From positions 1 to 64,000 of the forward strand of contig PEVN01000512.1 of the NCBI GenBank assembly GCA_002779825.1: 64,000 nucleotides of DNA, in the 5' to 3' direction. Under the pieces are notes generated by a model, which did not search any database, was not told where the DNA came from, and saw only the letters and a list, made by a program, of their open reading frames with translations. The position numbers were made by a program, and so were the translations under genes. Positions within the stretch are counted from its first letter, which is position 1. The number at the start of each line of letters is the position of its first letter. Shown one piece after another: positions 20,304 to 28,894 of this stretch. The DNA comes from Armatimonadetes bacterium CG06_land_8_20_14_3_00_66_21 (GTDB lineage: Bacteria; Armatimonadota; Abditibacteriia; CG2-30-66-41).

Positions 20304-20308
20304 TGGGT

Positions 20309-20362
20309 TCGGTCCTTGGTCGGTCCGCTCTGTCAGCTCAGTCGGATCGCTCTGATGGTCTT
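20309..20362 (+). repeat. 9-nt periodic repeat between sco and coxA, overlapping the sco 3' end
   Basis: Imperfect 9-nt units TCGGTCCTT, GGTCGGTCC, GCTCTGTCA, GCTCAGTCG, GATCGCTCT, GATGGTCTT. The part beyond 20338 encodes the last residues and stop of sco (Ser-Glu-Arg-Ser-Asp). Confidence 0.6.
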
Positions 20363-21183
20363 GGCGCGGCGCGCCTGAGTCGCGGGTCGCCGGGCTCAGT
20401 CTTCTTTCGCCCGGTCAGGAACAGCCACAGCCCGAAGGACCCGGCGAACAGCAGGGTCACAAGCCCGGTGATTCGGGTGACGCTCAACAGGTACTTGTGT
20501 CCCACCGGGTCATAGCTGAAGCAGTAGAGCAGCACGCGGTTCGCCGCTTTGCCGGTGCGGCCGGCGGCTGCCTCAGCCAGCGCCATCTGCAGCTCGAAGG
20601 GCAGGAACGACGTGCCGTAGAGGTACCGGGCCACGAGCCCGTCCGGCGACAGGATGGTCAGCACGGCCGCGTGCAGAAAATCCTGTTCCCCCTGGCGCTT
20701 GTAGCGGAAGCCGACGGCGTCGGTGATCCGGTCGATGTTCTTCTGCGTTCCGGTCATGAAATGCCAGGCACTCTCGGGGAAGGGCTTCTTGAGCTGCTTC
20801 ACGTAGCTCTGCCGCTTCCCCTTGGCCATCTTCGGCGTCTCGGTCGGGTCGAAGCTGATGGTCAGCACCTGGTAGTCCACCCCAGGCTTCAGGTCGAGCT
20901 TGCCCAGCACCTCCGTCAGCCCGTTGAGCAACGGCGTGCAGATGCCTGGGCACTCGAAGTAGACCAGCGCCAGAATCGTCGGTCTATCGAGGAGGTCCTT
21001 GAGGGGGACCGTCTTGCCGTCCTCATCGAAGAACGTCAGGTTCAGTGGGACCTGCTCACCGAGCTGTTCGTCAATCCCGACCTCGACTGGCTTGCCCTTC
21101 GTCGCTTCCTCAGCGCCAGCCCTCGACGCGACAAGCGGAGCGCAGAGGGCAAGCAGCAGAGACAGCCTCCTTCGAGTTCTCAT
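20338..21183 (-). CDS. SCO1/SenC-family copper chaperone for the oxidase
   Basis: 281 residues. Signal peptide (LSLLLALCAPLVASRAGA), thioredoxin fold with the Cu-binding CPGIC motif and the distant His in DFLHAAVL, then a C-terminal helix (LVTLLFAGSFGLWLFL) that anchors the domain to the membrane. The C-terminal anchor differs from classical N-anchored Sco but is common in ACIII-linked operons. It delivers copper to the CuA site of CoxB. It sits between actF and coxA, with only 34 bases to coxA, filled by repeats. Confidence 0.9.
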   Translation of the reverse strand: MRTRRRLSLLLALCAPLVASRAGAEEATKGKPVEVGIDEQLGEQVPLNLTFFDEDGKTVPLKDLLDRPTILALVYFECPGICTPLLNGLTEVLGKLDLKPGVDYQVLTISFDPTETPKMAKGKRQSYVKQLKKPFPESAWHFMTGTQKNIDRITDAVGFRYKRQGEQDFLHAAVLTILSPDGLVARYLYGTSFLPFELQMALAEAAAGRTGKAANRVLLYCFSYDPVGHKYLLSVTRITGLVTLLFAGSFGLWLFLTGRKKTEPGDPRLRRAAPRPSERSD

Positions 21184-21266
21184 CTTGTCTCACTCACGCT
21201 CATGGTCGGCGCCCCGCTGGGCGCAGGTCTCCCGACGCTGCTCAGCAGGGCAGCCGGGCGGCACTG

Positions 21267-22451
21267 CTAATCTGGAAGCGCCAACTCGAGATCCATCTCC
21301 GAAACTTGCGGTCGCTGGGACAGTGAACGCACAACAACCAGCACGAACACGCCAAGGAACACCAGCCCGCTGGACAGCGCCAACGGGTGCAGCCCCGCCA
21401 GTCGCTCAGTCGTGAATGAGGGCACAATCATGATCCATCGCTCAAGGCCCATCGCGCAGACGACGAGGAGCGCCGGCCAGCGCACGTAGTTGGGGTTGGC
21501 TTTCTGGCTGGGCACCTGCAGGAGCGCAAACGGCCCGAGGTAGGCACCGAACAGAACCGCCCAGGCCACGCCGCGCCAGGGATACTGGTACAGCCGCGGG
21601 ATCAGGTGACTGGTCTCCTCCGGCAGATTGCCGTACCAGATCGTCAGGAACTGAGCGAAGAACAGCCCGGTGGTGAAGATGCCAAACCCCAGCAGAATGT
21701 TCGCCATATCCTGGAACTGCCGCGGGCCCAAGTGCGCCTCCAGCCCCAGCGGCTCGCGAACCAGAGCGGCGACCAAGATCATCGCCGCCATGGCCATGTA
21801 GAGCGTGCTGACGAAGAAGTAGGCCCCGTACAGCGTGCTGTACCAGCGCGGGTCCAAAGACATCATCAAGTCGAAGCCGAAGAGGCTGTACGTGAGGGCG
21901 TAGGCCACCGCGAGCATGATCGCCAGCACATTCAGCCGGTGATGATGCGCGGGCTTCGCCGACTCCGGGAGAGACTCCGCCTTGCGGTACGCGCCGACGA
22001 AGGCCGCGCTGGCCAGGGCGATCAGTACAAGCGCAGCCAGGTTCCGACCGAAGAAGAACGGCTCGTTCAACCACCACGCCTTCTCGGGAAGCGGGTGCCC
22101 AACCCAAGTCAGCCAATGGGCCCGGCCAGTCCACAGCAGCAGGAATACGGGAATGGAGAACGCGAGGAACCCCAGCGAGGAACGACCGATACGGTTCGGT
22201 CCTGCCGCCCAGGAGGCCTGCGCCGTCCGAAACGCCGCGCTCCAGACGAGCATGCCTTGAGCTAGCCCCATCCAGAAGAGAAAGTTGAGCAGCAGAATCC
22301 ACCAAGTCTCGTCGTGCACGCTGCTGGCCAGACCTATCCCGGTCCCGATGGAGCCCAACAGGATGGCTCCGCCGGCAGCGGGCGTCAACCACCCGGGCAG
22401 AGCCGAAGCACGATTGCCGTCAGTCTGGGTCCAAGCCACGATCCAGGTCAA
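21267..22451 (-). CDS. actF: ActF, second NrfD-like quinone-binding subunit of alternative complex III
   Basis: 394 residues, about ten transmembrane helices. Features of the ActF/ActC superfamily include WWILLLNFLFWMGLAQGMLVWSAAFR, FDLMMSLDPRWYSTLYGAYFF and a distal FLTIWYGNLPEET block. In ACIII ActF is homologous to ActC but has a less certain quinone site. First gene of the respiratory operon. The annotated start is TTG at 22451; GTG at 22439 is an alternative and the purine-rich GGGGA lies awkwardly close. Divergent from the rubredoxin oxidoreductase gene; the 140-base gap must hold both promoters. Confidence 0.9.
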   Translation of the reverse strand: MTWIVAWTQTDGNRASALPGWLTPAAGGAILLGSIGTGIGLASSVHDETWWILLLNFLFWMGLAQGMLVWSAAFRTAQASWAAGPNRIGRSSLGFLAFSIPVFLLLWTGRAHWLTWVGHPLPEKAWWLNEPFFFGRNLAALVLIALASAAFVGAYRKAESLPESAKPAHHHRLNVLAIMLAVAYALTYSLFGFDLMMSLDPRWYSTLYGAYFFVSTLYMAMAAMILVAALVREPLGLEAHLGPRQFQDMANILLGFGIFTTGLFFAQFLTIWYGNLPEETSHLIPRLYQYPWRGVAWAVLFGAYLGPFALLQVPSQKANPNYVRWPALLVVCAMGLERWIMIVPSFTTERLAGLHPLALSSGLVFLGVFVLVVVRSLSQRPQVSEMDLELALPD

Positions 22452-22591
22452 ATCCCCATGTCAGGTGTAGTACAATGGCTGGACGGTCCTCGGCGGAAGC
22501 GTGTCCGGCACACCAACACAAAGCATGACGCACCTTCCCCGGTTTGGCAAACCCCGGCACCACTTCGGCGCGAAACAGGAGGCAGGAAACC

Positions 22592-24103
22592 ATGGCAGAG
22601 CTCTCCCCCCAAGCATGGCGTTGCACCGTCTGCGGGTACATTCACCGCGGCCCCGAGCCGCCGGACGAGTGCCCCGTGTGCGGCGCGACCCGACAAGAGT
22701 TCGAGCCATTCGTCGAGGAGACGGCGGCGCCAGTGGTGAAGGAAGCAACCACGTGGCGCTGCCTCGTCTGTAACCACCTCCACAAGGGCGCCGAGCCTCC
22801 AAGCGAGTGCCCAGTGTGCGGCGCCTCCAAGGACCGTTTTGAGTCGCTCGCCGACGAAGCGGGACCGGCGTCACTGGCCGAACAGGGAGACGGCATCGTC
22901 GTCGTCGGCGGCGGGATAGCCGGCGTGTCGGCCGTCGAGGCGATCCGGGCGGCCTCCCCTACTGTCCCGGTCACGCTGGTCTCCAAGGAACCTGACCTCC
23001 CCTACCACCGCCTCAACTTGACTCGCTTCGTAGCCGGCGAGATCCAGGACGCCTCGTCGCTGGCACTCCACCCAGCCTGTTGGTACAAGGAGAACAACAT
23101 CGAGCTTCTGCTCGGCCAGGAAGTCGCAGCGCTCGCGCCTGACCGCCTCGAACTGGAGCTACGCAGCGGCGAAACGCTCCGCTACAGCAAGCTGATTCTG
23201 ACCGCCGGCTCGCACCCGTTCATGCTGCCGATCCCCGGAGTGAAGAAGGAAGGCGTCACCGCCTTCCGCACCTTGAGCGAGGCGCAGTACATCCTGGAGG
23301 AAATCGCCAAGGGCGCCAAGTGCGTGTGCATCGGTGGCGGCATCCTTGGCCTGGAGTCGGCGGCCGGGCTCGCCCGGCGCGGTGCCGACGTCACCATTCT
23401 CGAAGGCTTCGATTGGCTGCTGCCTCGTCAGCTCAACCCCCGCGGCGGGCAGATCCTGGCGGGATTCGTTCGGCAGCTCGGAATCGAGGTGCGCCTGGGC
23501 GCTCTCACAAAGGAAATCCTCGGCGACGAACGGGCGCGCAGCGTCCAATTGGAGGACGGTACCCAACTCGATGCCGACTTGGTCGTCGTGGCAGTAGGCA
23601 TCCGGACCAACAGCTTCCTGGCTCGGCGCGCCGGCCTCGACGTGAATAACGGCGTCCTGGTCGACGACAGACTGACCACCTCCTCGCCCGACATCCTCGC
23701 CGCCGGAGACGTTGCCGAGCACCGCGGCGTGGTCGCAGGACTGTGGGGCCCCGCGCAGTACCAGGGCACCATCGCCGGTATGAACGCCGTGGGCAAAGGC
23801 GCCGACTACGGGGGCATCCCGCAGGCCACCACCATGAAAGTCGTTGGCTTCCCGCTGTTCAGCGTCGGCGAGGTGAAGGCCGAGGACGCCAGCTACCGTG
23901 ACCTAGACCACGAAGGCGAGGGCACGTACTGCCGATTCCTGTTCCGCGACAACCGCTTGGCGGGCGCCATCCTGCTGGGCGACACCTCGCTGGCGGCTCC
24001 GGCGAAGAAGGCGGTGGAAGCGCGCACGGATCTCTCCGGGCTGCTGGCAAAGCGCCCCTCGGCACCCAATGTCGCCGAGCACCTGGCAGCCCTGGCCGGA
24101 TAG
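22592..24103 (+). CDS. Double-rubredoxin/NAD(P)H:rubredoxin-type flavoprotein fusion
   Basis: 503 residues from ATG at 22592, with AGGAGG upstream. Two short rubredoxin-like domains come first (C11, C14, C27, C30 and C57, C60, C73, C76), each resembling the C-terminal rubredoxin of rubrerythrin. A pyridine-nucleotide-disulfide-type flavoprotein follows: FAD site VVVGGGIAGVSA (103-114), NAD(P) site CIGGGILGLESAAGLARRG, and a second FAD block PDILAAGDVAEH. The likely role is passing NAD(P)H electrons through flavin to rubredoxin iron and on to rubrerythrin or superoxide reductase partners. The closest families are NROR and NirB-like reductases; which nucleotide is used is not visible. Confidence 0.9.
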   Translation: MAELSPQAWRCTVCGYIHRGPEPPDECPVCGATRQEFEPFVEETAAPVVKEATTWRCLVCNHLHKGAEPPSECPVCGASKDRFESLADEAGPASLAEQGDGIVVVGGGIAGVSAVEAIRAASPTVPVTLVSKEPDLPYHRLNLTRFVAGEIQDASSLALHPACWYKENNIELLLGQEVAALAPDRLELELRSGETLRYSKLILTAGSHPFMLPIPGVKKEGVTAFRTLSEAQYILEEIAKGAKCVCIGGGILGLESAAGLARRGADVTILEGFDWLLPRQLNPRGGQILAGFVRQLGIEVRLGALTKEILGDERARSVQLEDGTQLDADLVVVAVGIRTNSFLARRAGLDVNNGVLVDDRLTTSSPDILAAGDVAEHRGVVAGLWGPAQYQGTIAGMNAVGKGADYGGIPQATTMKVVGFPLFSVGEVKAEDASYRDLDHEGEGTYCRFLFRDNRLAGAILLGDTSLAAPAKKAVEARTDLSGLLAKRPSAPNVAEHLAALAG

Positions 24104-24152
24104 GAATTGCGCAGCCGCCCGTCTCCACCGAGCGGCTCTATGGCAAGCGGGA

Positions 24153-24320
24153 CTACTCCTCGAGGGGCTCGAAGGCGTCCTTGCCCATTCCGCACTCCGG
24201 GCACTCCCACGTCTCGGGAACCTCTCCCCACGGGGTCCCCGGCTCGACGCCCTCGTCGGGGTCGCCGAGGTCGGGGTCGTATACGTAGTCACATGCCGTG
24301 CAAGCCCATTTCTGCATCAT
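24153..24320 (-). CDS. Rubredoxin
   Basis: 55 residues from ATG at 24320 (a second ATG at 24317 is possible); AAGGAG lies 10 nt upstream. [10 protein letters not shown] and [13 protein letters not shown] give the two CxxC knuckles, with the aromatic residues and the [12 protein letters not shown] loop of classical rubredoxins. It carries single electrons from a reductase to rubrerythrin or desulfoferrodoxin. It is convergent with the double-rubredoxin oxidoreductase 49 bases away, which is its most likely electron donor. Short genes like this are easily missed. Confidence 0.95.
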   Translation of the reverse strand: MMQKWACTACDYVYDPDLGDPDEGVEPGTPWGEVPETWECPECGMGKDAFEPLEE

Positions 24321-24504
24321 CACTGCATCGCTCCTTATCGCGGTACACCGCCGGTCACAGAGTGCCCACGGCGCCTCGGCAGTTGCACCGGGGAATCCCG
24401 GCGCACGCTGCCGATCGGTCAGGAGAGTGTACCAAGCTCTGCGGCACCCGGGAAGACCCGGACAGCGATCGTCCCAGGGAAACGCCTCCGCTGGCCGCTC
24501 ACGC

Positions 24505-26085
24505 CTATCGCTGGGAGCGCCTCGTTACGTGCCACGCGCGGCCGTCGGCAGCGAGCATGTCGTCTGCTTCCTGCGGCCCCCAGGCACCGGCGGGGTAGGC
24601 CGGCAGCTTCGGTGCCCGCTGGTGGTTGCAGGCGTCGAGAATCGGATCGAGGAACGCCCAGGCGGCCTCCACCTCGTCGCTACGGGTGAACAGGGTAGAC
24701 TCCCCGAGGGCGGCGTCCAGAAGCAGTCGCTCGTAGGCTTCCGGTGGCTCTCTGCCGAAGGACTCGGCGTAGCTGAAGTCCATCTTCAGCGGGCGGATCT
24801 GCAACTGGCTGCCGGGGACCTTCACCTGGAACTCAAGCGAGATGCCCTCATCGGGCTGAATTCGCAGGGCGAGGACGTTCTGCTGGAGCGGCGCTGTCTC
24901 ACCGGTGTTGAAGAGCACGCGCGGGACCGGCTTGAAGTGGACCCCGATCTCCGTCAGCCGCTCGGGCAGGCGCTTGCCGGTGCGGAGATAGAACGGGACG
25001 CCTTCCCAGCGCCAGTTGTCGACCCACACGCGAAGGGCGGCATAGGTCTCGGTGTGCGAGTCCGCCGCTACGCCTGTCTCTTCGTGGTACCCCAGCAATT
25101 CCTGCCACCTGTGCACGCCCCGCGCGTATTGGGCACGCACGACGTCTTCGCCGAAGCACACGGCGGGGAGCGGCCGAAGCGCCTTGAGGACCTTCACCTT
25201 CTCGTCGCGCACGGAGTTGGCGTCCATCGAACTCGGCGGCTCCATGGCGACCAGGCAGAGCAGGTGCATCAGGTGGTTCTGCACCATGTCGCGGAGCGCG
25301 CCGCTCTGCTCGTAGTAGCCGCCGCGCGCCTCGACGCCGACGGTCTCGCTCACCGTGAGCTGCACGTGATCCACGTACTTGTGGTTCCACAAGGGCTCGA
25401 AGAGGCTGTTGGCAAAGCGGAGGACGAGGATGTTCTGGACCGTCTCTTTGCCCAGGTAGTGGTCGATGCGATAGATCTGGTCCTCGGCAAGGAACTGCTG
25501 GAGCCGGTGGTTCAGGGCACGCGCCGAGGAGAGGTCGCGGCCGAAGGGCTTCTCCAGGACTACGCGGGACCAAGTACCGGCCGCGGACGCGGTGACCAGG
25601 CCGCTGGCGTGGAGTTGTTCGACGACGGGCTCGAAGCAGACCGGGGGAGTCGAGAGGTAGAACAGGCAGTTGCCGAGCTTGCCGGATGGCTCGACGGATT
25701 CGGTCAGTCGCTGACGTAGCGCTTCGTAGCCGGCCGGGTCCTCGTAGTCGCCCCGGTGGTAGGAGATCCGCGCGGCAAACGCCTGCCACGACTCGTCATC
25801 CACAGGCTGGACGCGGCAGGACTGCGCCACCCCCTTGCGCAACTCCTCGCGGAAGACAGCGTCGGTCTTCTCGGTGCGCGCAAACCCAATGATGGAGAAG
25901 GTGTCGGGCAGCCGCCCTTCCCGGAACAGGCAGTAAACCGCCGGCACCAGCTTGCGCCGAGTCAGGTCACCGGAGGCGCCGAAGATGACCAGTGCAAACG
26001 GGTCGGGCAGCTTCCGCCGGGGCGCGTCACTTGCAGTGACGGAGTCGACCGCGGACGTTGTCCAGGGGGAGGGCTGCGTGCTCAC
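24505..26085 (-). CDS. zwf: Glucose-6-phosphate 1-dehydrogenase
   Basis: 526 residues from GTG at 26085, overlapping the rubrerythrin stop as GTGA; starts further upstream would run through rubrerythrin. The NADP-binding [11 protein letters not shown] is close to the N-terminus, and the active-site block RIDHYLGKE is intact. The rest follows the family ([22 protein letters not shown]). It oxidises glucose-6-phosphate to 6-phosphogluconolactone, producing NADPH. Coupling to rubrerythrin suggests it supplies reductant for oxygen defence. The N-terminal ~35 residues before the Rossmann fold are slightly longer than usual. Confidence 0.96.
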   Translation of the reverse strand: MSTQPSPWTTSAVDSVTASDAPRRKLPDPFALVIFGASGDLTRRKLVPAVYCLFREGRLPDTFSIIGFARTEKTDAVFREELRKGVAQSCRVQPVDDESWQAFAARISYHRGDYEDPAGYEALRQRLTESVEPSGKLGNCLFYLSTPPVCFEPVVEQLHASGLVTASAAGTWSRVVLEKPFGRDLSSARALNHRLQQFLAEDQIYRIDHYLGKETVQNILVLRFANSLFEPLWNHKYVDHVQLTVSETVGVEARGGYYEQSGALRDMVQNHLMHLLCLVAMEPPSSMDANSVRDEKVKVLKALRPLPAVCFGEDVVRAQYARGVHRWQELLGYHEETGVAADSHTETYAALRVWVDNWRWEGVPFYLRTGKRLPERLTEIGVHFKPVPRVLFNTGETAPLQQNVLALRIQPDEGISLEFQVKVPGSQLQIRPLKMDFSYAESFGREPPEAYERLLLDAALGESTLFTRSDEVEAAWAFLDPILDACNHQRAPKLPAYPAGAWGPQEADDMLAADGRAWHVTRRSQR

Positions 26086-26633
26086 GACGCGTATTCCACA
26101 AACCGCTCTCTCTTCACTGCGCAGAGCGGGCACTTCTCCGGCGCTTCGCCCTCGATCGTCCATCCGCAGTGGTCGCAGACGTAGACCGGACCCAACTCAA
26201 CGTCTTGACCGAGAGCCACGGCTTCCTTCGCGCGCCGGTAGAGCATGGCGTGGGCTTTCTCGGTCTCGTGGGCGTAGGTGAAGCTCTTGACGGCATCCTG
26301 CTCGCCCTGCAGGTGCGCCACCTCCAAGAACGCGGGGTACATCTCGCTGACCTCGTACGCCTCGCCGGCCAGGGCATTGGCGAGGTTGGCCGCTGTTGTC
26401 CCGAGGCCGAAGCCCCCTCCCGCGGTCACCGAGAACGCCCCGGCGTCCTCCTTCAGTCGCTTGAAGTGCTTCGAGGCATGGACTTCCTCGGCAAAGGAGA
26501 CTGCGGCGAACAAGCGAGCCACATTGGCGAACCCGTCCTGTTGAGCCCGCTTGGCCCAGAGCTTGTAGCGCACGTGCGCCATCGACTCTCCCCCGAACGC
26601 AGTTCGCAGATTCTCGGCTGTCATCGCGTGCAT
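26082..26633 (-). CDS. Rubrerythrin
   Basis: 183 residues from ATG at 26633, with GGGAGG 8 nt upstream; the longer reading to 26669 lacks this. The ferritin-like diiron helices show FAEEVHASKHF and HETEKAHAMLYRRA; the C-terminal rubredoxin domain has CDHCGW and CPLCAVKRERF. Rubrerythrin reduces hydrogen peroxide to water using electrons from rubredoxin. Upstream is a hairpin (CAGGAC-ggt-GTCCTG, 26649-26663) in the short leader. It is cotranslated with zwf. Confidence 0.94.
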   Translation of the reverse strand: MHAMTAENLRTAFGGESMAHVRYKLWAKRAQQDGFANVARLFAAVSFAEEVHASKHFKRLKEDAGAFSVTAGGGFGLGTTAANLANALAGEAYEVSEMYPAFLEVAHLQGEQDAVKSFTYAHETEKAHAMLYRRAKEAVALGQDVELGPVYVCDHCGWTIEGEAPEKCPLCAVKRERFVEYAS

Positions 26634-26683
26634 GTCGGCTGCCTCCCACAGGACGGTGTCCTGCCCCACCTATAAACCTGCCC

Positions 26684-26729
26684 AAAAGAAAGAGCAGGGG
26701 AATCCGCCAAACCGGCCTCCCCTGCTCTT
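26684..26729 (-). terminator. Rho-independent terminator after the ferredoxin gene
   Basis: A perfect 11-bp stem, AAGAGCAGGGG (26690-26700) against CCCCTGCTCTT (26719-26729), with an 18-nt loop. On the minus strand it is followed by TCTTTT. It separates ferredoxin from rubrerythrin, so rubrerythrin-zwf should have its own promoter. Confidence 0.85.
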
Positions 26730-26754
26730 GGTCTGCAACGGAAGACGAGGACAA

Positions 26755-26943
26755 CTACTCCTCGATGGTGATGCACTCGACAGGGCACTCGTCGGCCGCT
26801 TCCTTTGCGGCTTCTTCGGCATCCTCGGGAATTGAGGCGCCGATCACTTCCGTCACATCATCGCCAAGCTTGAACACTTCCGGGCAGATCTCCTCGCACA
26901 CGCCACATGCTGTGCACTCGTCTGCGTCAATAATCGCTTTCAT
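26755..26943 (-). CDS. Ferredoxin, [4Fe-4S] type
   Basis: 62 residues, very acidic. The first cysteine set CTACGVCEEIC is followed by a long Asp/Glu-rich loop and a single later Cys (ECPVECI), consistent with one [4Fe-4S] cluster like the Thermotoga/Clostridium thermoaceticum short ferredoxins. It is a soluble electron carrier. AAAGGAGG precedes the ATG at 26943. Fifty-four bases from the ferritin-like gene and ended by a strong terminator. Confidence 0.94.
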   Translation of the reverse strand: MKAIIDADECTACGVCEEICPEVFKLGDDVTEVIGASIPEDAEEAAKEAADECPVECITIEE

Positions 26944-26997
26944 GCTCCGCCTCCTTTCGTCCGAAACTCGAACTGCTCGCCGCTCCGTGAAGCTGGC

Positions 26998-27519
26998 CTA
27001 AGCTGCTTCCAGACTGAACTCACGGAAGTCGAACCAGTAGCCGGTACCTGTAACGGCGTCGATTTCGGCCTGGACAATGGTCCGGTGTCCTTCCTCGATC
27101 TGGACAAACCGAGCGAACAGACCCTTGGCGTCTCCGCTCAGGTGCTCCACGACGCTCTTGTAGAAGTCGCTGGTCCGCGTTTCAACGTCCAGAGCCTTTG
27201 CCAGTATGTCCAGCTCTGCTTCGGCGCTGATCGCACGATCCTGGTTAGCCATCTCGGCCCGGAGCTTCTCGACGCCCCGCCGAATGGTCTCTTCCGAGGG
27301 GATGGCGGTATGCAAGTTTTCTGCCGTGATCCGCCCGTTTTGCTGCCACTGCAAGAGCGCCCGTTCCAGGTAGCCGACGTGCCCCCGCTCCTCGTCAGCG
27401 AGGACTTCGAGCACCTGCTTCCCGCGCGAATCGGCCGTCGAGGCCACTGCCTCGGCGTAGACAGTGACGACGTGGTTCTCGTACTCCAGCGCGGTCTTGA
27501 TGGCTTCCTCAATGGTCAT
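26998..27519 (-). CDS. Ferritin-like diiron protein, rubrerythrin-type helical bundle
   Basis: 173 residues from ATG at 27519 (GGAG at 8 nt); the frame extends to 27918 but that region includes a promoter and palindrome and is not coding-like. Four-helix ferritin-like motifs are visible: EYENHVVTVYAEA with EERGHVGYLERAL in the first half, and ETRTSDFYKSVVEHL with EEGHRTIVQAEI in the second. There is no rubredoxin domain. It may store iron or oxidise it, or act as an erythrin-like peroxidase; sequence alone does not separate these. It has its own predicted promoter and operator-like palindrome. Confidence 0.85.
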   Translation of the reverse strand: MTIEEAIKTALEYENHVVTVYAEAVASTADSRGKQVLEVLADEERGHVGYLERALLQWQQNGRITAENLHTAIPSEETIRRGVEKLRAEMANQDRAISAEAELDILAKALDVETRTSDFYKSVVEHLSGDAKGLFARFVQIEEGHRTIVQAEIDAVTGTGYWFDFREFSLEAA

Positions 27520-27613
27520 GGTCAAGGCTCCGTGTTCGGGAAGATGGGGTTCCGACTCTGGGTGCCAACTCAGGGCGTCCAGCGCTGCTCCCGTTGCCGC
27601 TTCGGCGGGCGTT

Positions 27614-27628
27614 CGTGCATTATGCACG
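27614..27628. promoter_or_regulatory. Perfect palindrome overlapping a -10 box, candidate operator
   Basis: CGTGCAT-T-ATGCACG is a perfect 7+1+7 palindrome covering the -10 hexamer of the minus-strand promoter at 27619-27647. A regulator bound here would block RNA polymerase. The sequence does not match a Fur or PerR box as I know them, so the regulator is unknown. Confidence 0.55.
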
Positions 27629-27647
27629 GACAGGCCGGGGAGGTCAA
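27619..27647 (-). promoter_or_regulatory. Predicted promoter of the ferritin-like gene at 26998-27519
   Basis: On the minus strand -35 TTGACC (27647-27642), a 17-nt spacer and -10 CATAAT (27624-27619), five of six matches in each hexamer. Leaves a leader of roughly 90 nt. Confidence 0.65.
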
Positions 27648-27767
27648 TACTCGGCGCCGGCTTTGTGGGGCCGGCACGCCGCCGCGGCTGCGGGCCGCCG
27701 GCCTCAACACAGGCGCGCCTCAGGACGACCGGGCAGTCCCGAGGCGCGTCGTCGAGGGGCAGTTCTG

Positions 27768-28280
27768 TCAGGCAGCGGCCACCGGCGGGACGAAGACGCG
27801 CGCGGCAAGCTCGCGGTCGATCATGAAGAGCCCGCCCGGGAAACCCTCCATGAGCTTCAGTTCCTGCACGATCTTGTCGGCGTTCTGCTCTTCCTCCACC
27901 TGCTCGCCGACAAACCACTGGAGGAAGCTGTCACTCGCATGGTCCTTCAACTCGCGGGCAACCGTGACCAGGTTGTTGATAAGCCCTGTCACCTTCGTCT
28001 CGTGCTCGTAGGTGTCCTGGAAGACTTCCAGTGGCGAAGTCCACTCGGCCTTCGGCTCGTCGATGGCGGCCAACACGACGCGGCCTCGCCGTTCGTTGAC
28101 GAAGTCGTACATCTTCATCGCGTGGAAGTTCTCTTCCTGAACCTGGACGCGCATCCAGTTGGCGAAGCCGGCCAGGTTGATGGACTCGAAGTGCGCAGCC
28201 ATCGACAGGTAGAGATACGACGAGTATAGCTCCGCGTTGATCTGGTCATTGAACGCGTCTTGCATCTTGGGGTCGAGCAT
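27768..28280 (-). CDS. Ferritin (FtnA-type iron storage)
   Basis: 170 residues. The ferritin helix motifs are intact: INAELYSSYLYLSMAAHFES (iron-binding Glu and the Tyr/Ser run), QEENFHAMKMYDFVNERRG (Glu, Glu, His of the ferroxidase centre) and EEEQNADKIVQELKL. Bacterial ferritins form 24-subunit cages that oxidise and store Fe(II). There is no heme-binding methionine pattern that would suggest bacterioferritin. AGGAG precedes the ATG. Its neighbours are other diiron and reactive-oxygen genes, so iron control under oxidative stress is the likely role. Confidence 0.94.
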   Translation of the reverse strand: MLDPKMQDAFNDQINAELYSSYLYLSMAAHFESINLAGFANWMRVQVQEENFHAMKMYDFVNERRGRVVLAAIDEPKAEWTSPLEVFQDTYEHETKVTGLINNLVTVARELKDHASDSFLQWFVGEQVEEEQNADKIVQELKLMEGFPGGLFMIDRELAARVFVPPVAAA

Positions 28281-28344
28281 CTGTCTGTCTCCTCTTGGGG
28301 GTCTGTGTCCCGGCGCGCGGAGAGCAGTCCTCCGCCCGGGGAGG

Positions 28345-28797
28345 TCAGTTCTCTCTCAGTACCCGGTCGTCGTACTCAATCTCGAACCGGAGCTTGTGTT
28401 TTGCCTCTTCCTGGGCAAGGGCTTCGAAGGTGCCCCGGAGGTCGGCGTTGTCGGTCGTGCCCGCGATATCGGAATAGAGCCGGAACGCAGCCTTCTCCGC
28501 CTTCATCGCGACGATGAGCGCGTCCTGGTATTCCATCTCGGGGGTCGGCTCCACGTCGATCAGGTAGTCGCCGATCTTCAGGTCGGTGACCTTAGCCGCG
28601 GCGGGCAGCAGGAACTTGCCTTCCTTGACGCCCAGCAGCTTGTGCTTGTGACCGACCTCTTCCTGGGCGAAGCTCTCGAATACCTGCTTCATCCAGGGCT
28701 TGTCCATCTTCCCGGCCAACTCGGTGTAGAACATTGCCGCTTTCTCTTCCTCGCCGATGGCGAAATCGAGAACTCCCTCAACTGAATCGAATGCCAT
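28345..28797 (-). CDS. Ferritin-like/rubrerythrin-domain protein
   Basis: 150 residues. Two half-bundles each carry ExxH-type iron motifs: EEEKAAMFYTEL with QEEVGHKHKL, and KAEKAAFRLYSDIAG with QEEAKHKLRFEIEYDD. This repeats the ferritin-like half pattern of the short rubrerythrin-family proteins found in anaerobes. GGAGG is 5 nt before the ATG. A function in iron binding or peroxide removal is likely; it has no rubredoxin domain and so needs an external donor if it is a peroxidase. Confidence 0.85.
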   Translation of the reverse strand: MAFDSVEGVLDFAIGEEEKAAMFYTELAGKMDKPWMKQVFESFAQEEVGHKHKLLGVKEGKFLLPAAAKVTDLKIGDYLIDVEPTPEMEYQDALIVAMKAEKAAFRLYSDIAGTTDNADLRGTFEALAQEEAKHKLRFEIEYDDRVLREN

Positions 28798-28894
28798 AGG
28801 TGCCTCCGGTGTTCCTGTGGATGGATTGGGTCCCGGACCTCGGGGTCCCGAACGGAACGTGCTTAATTGTAGCGCAGGCGCTTGGTGGGCGTGC

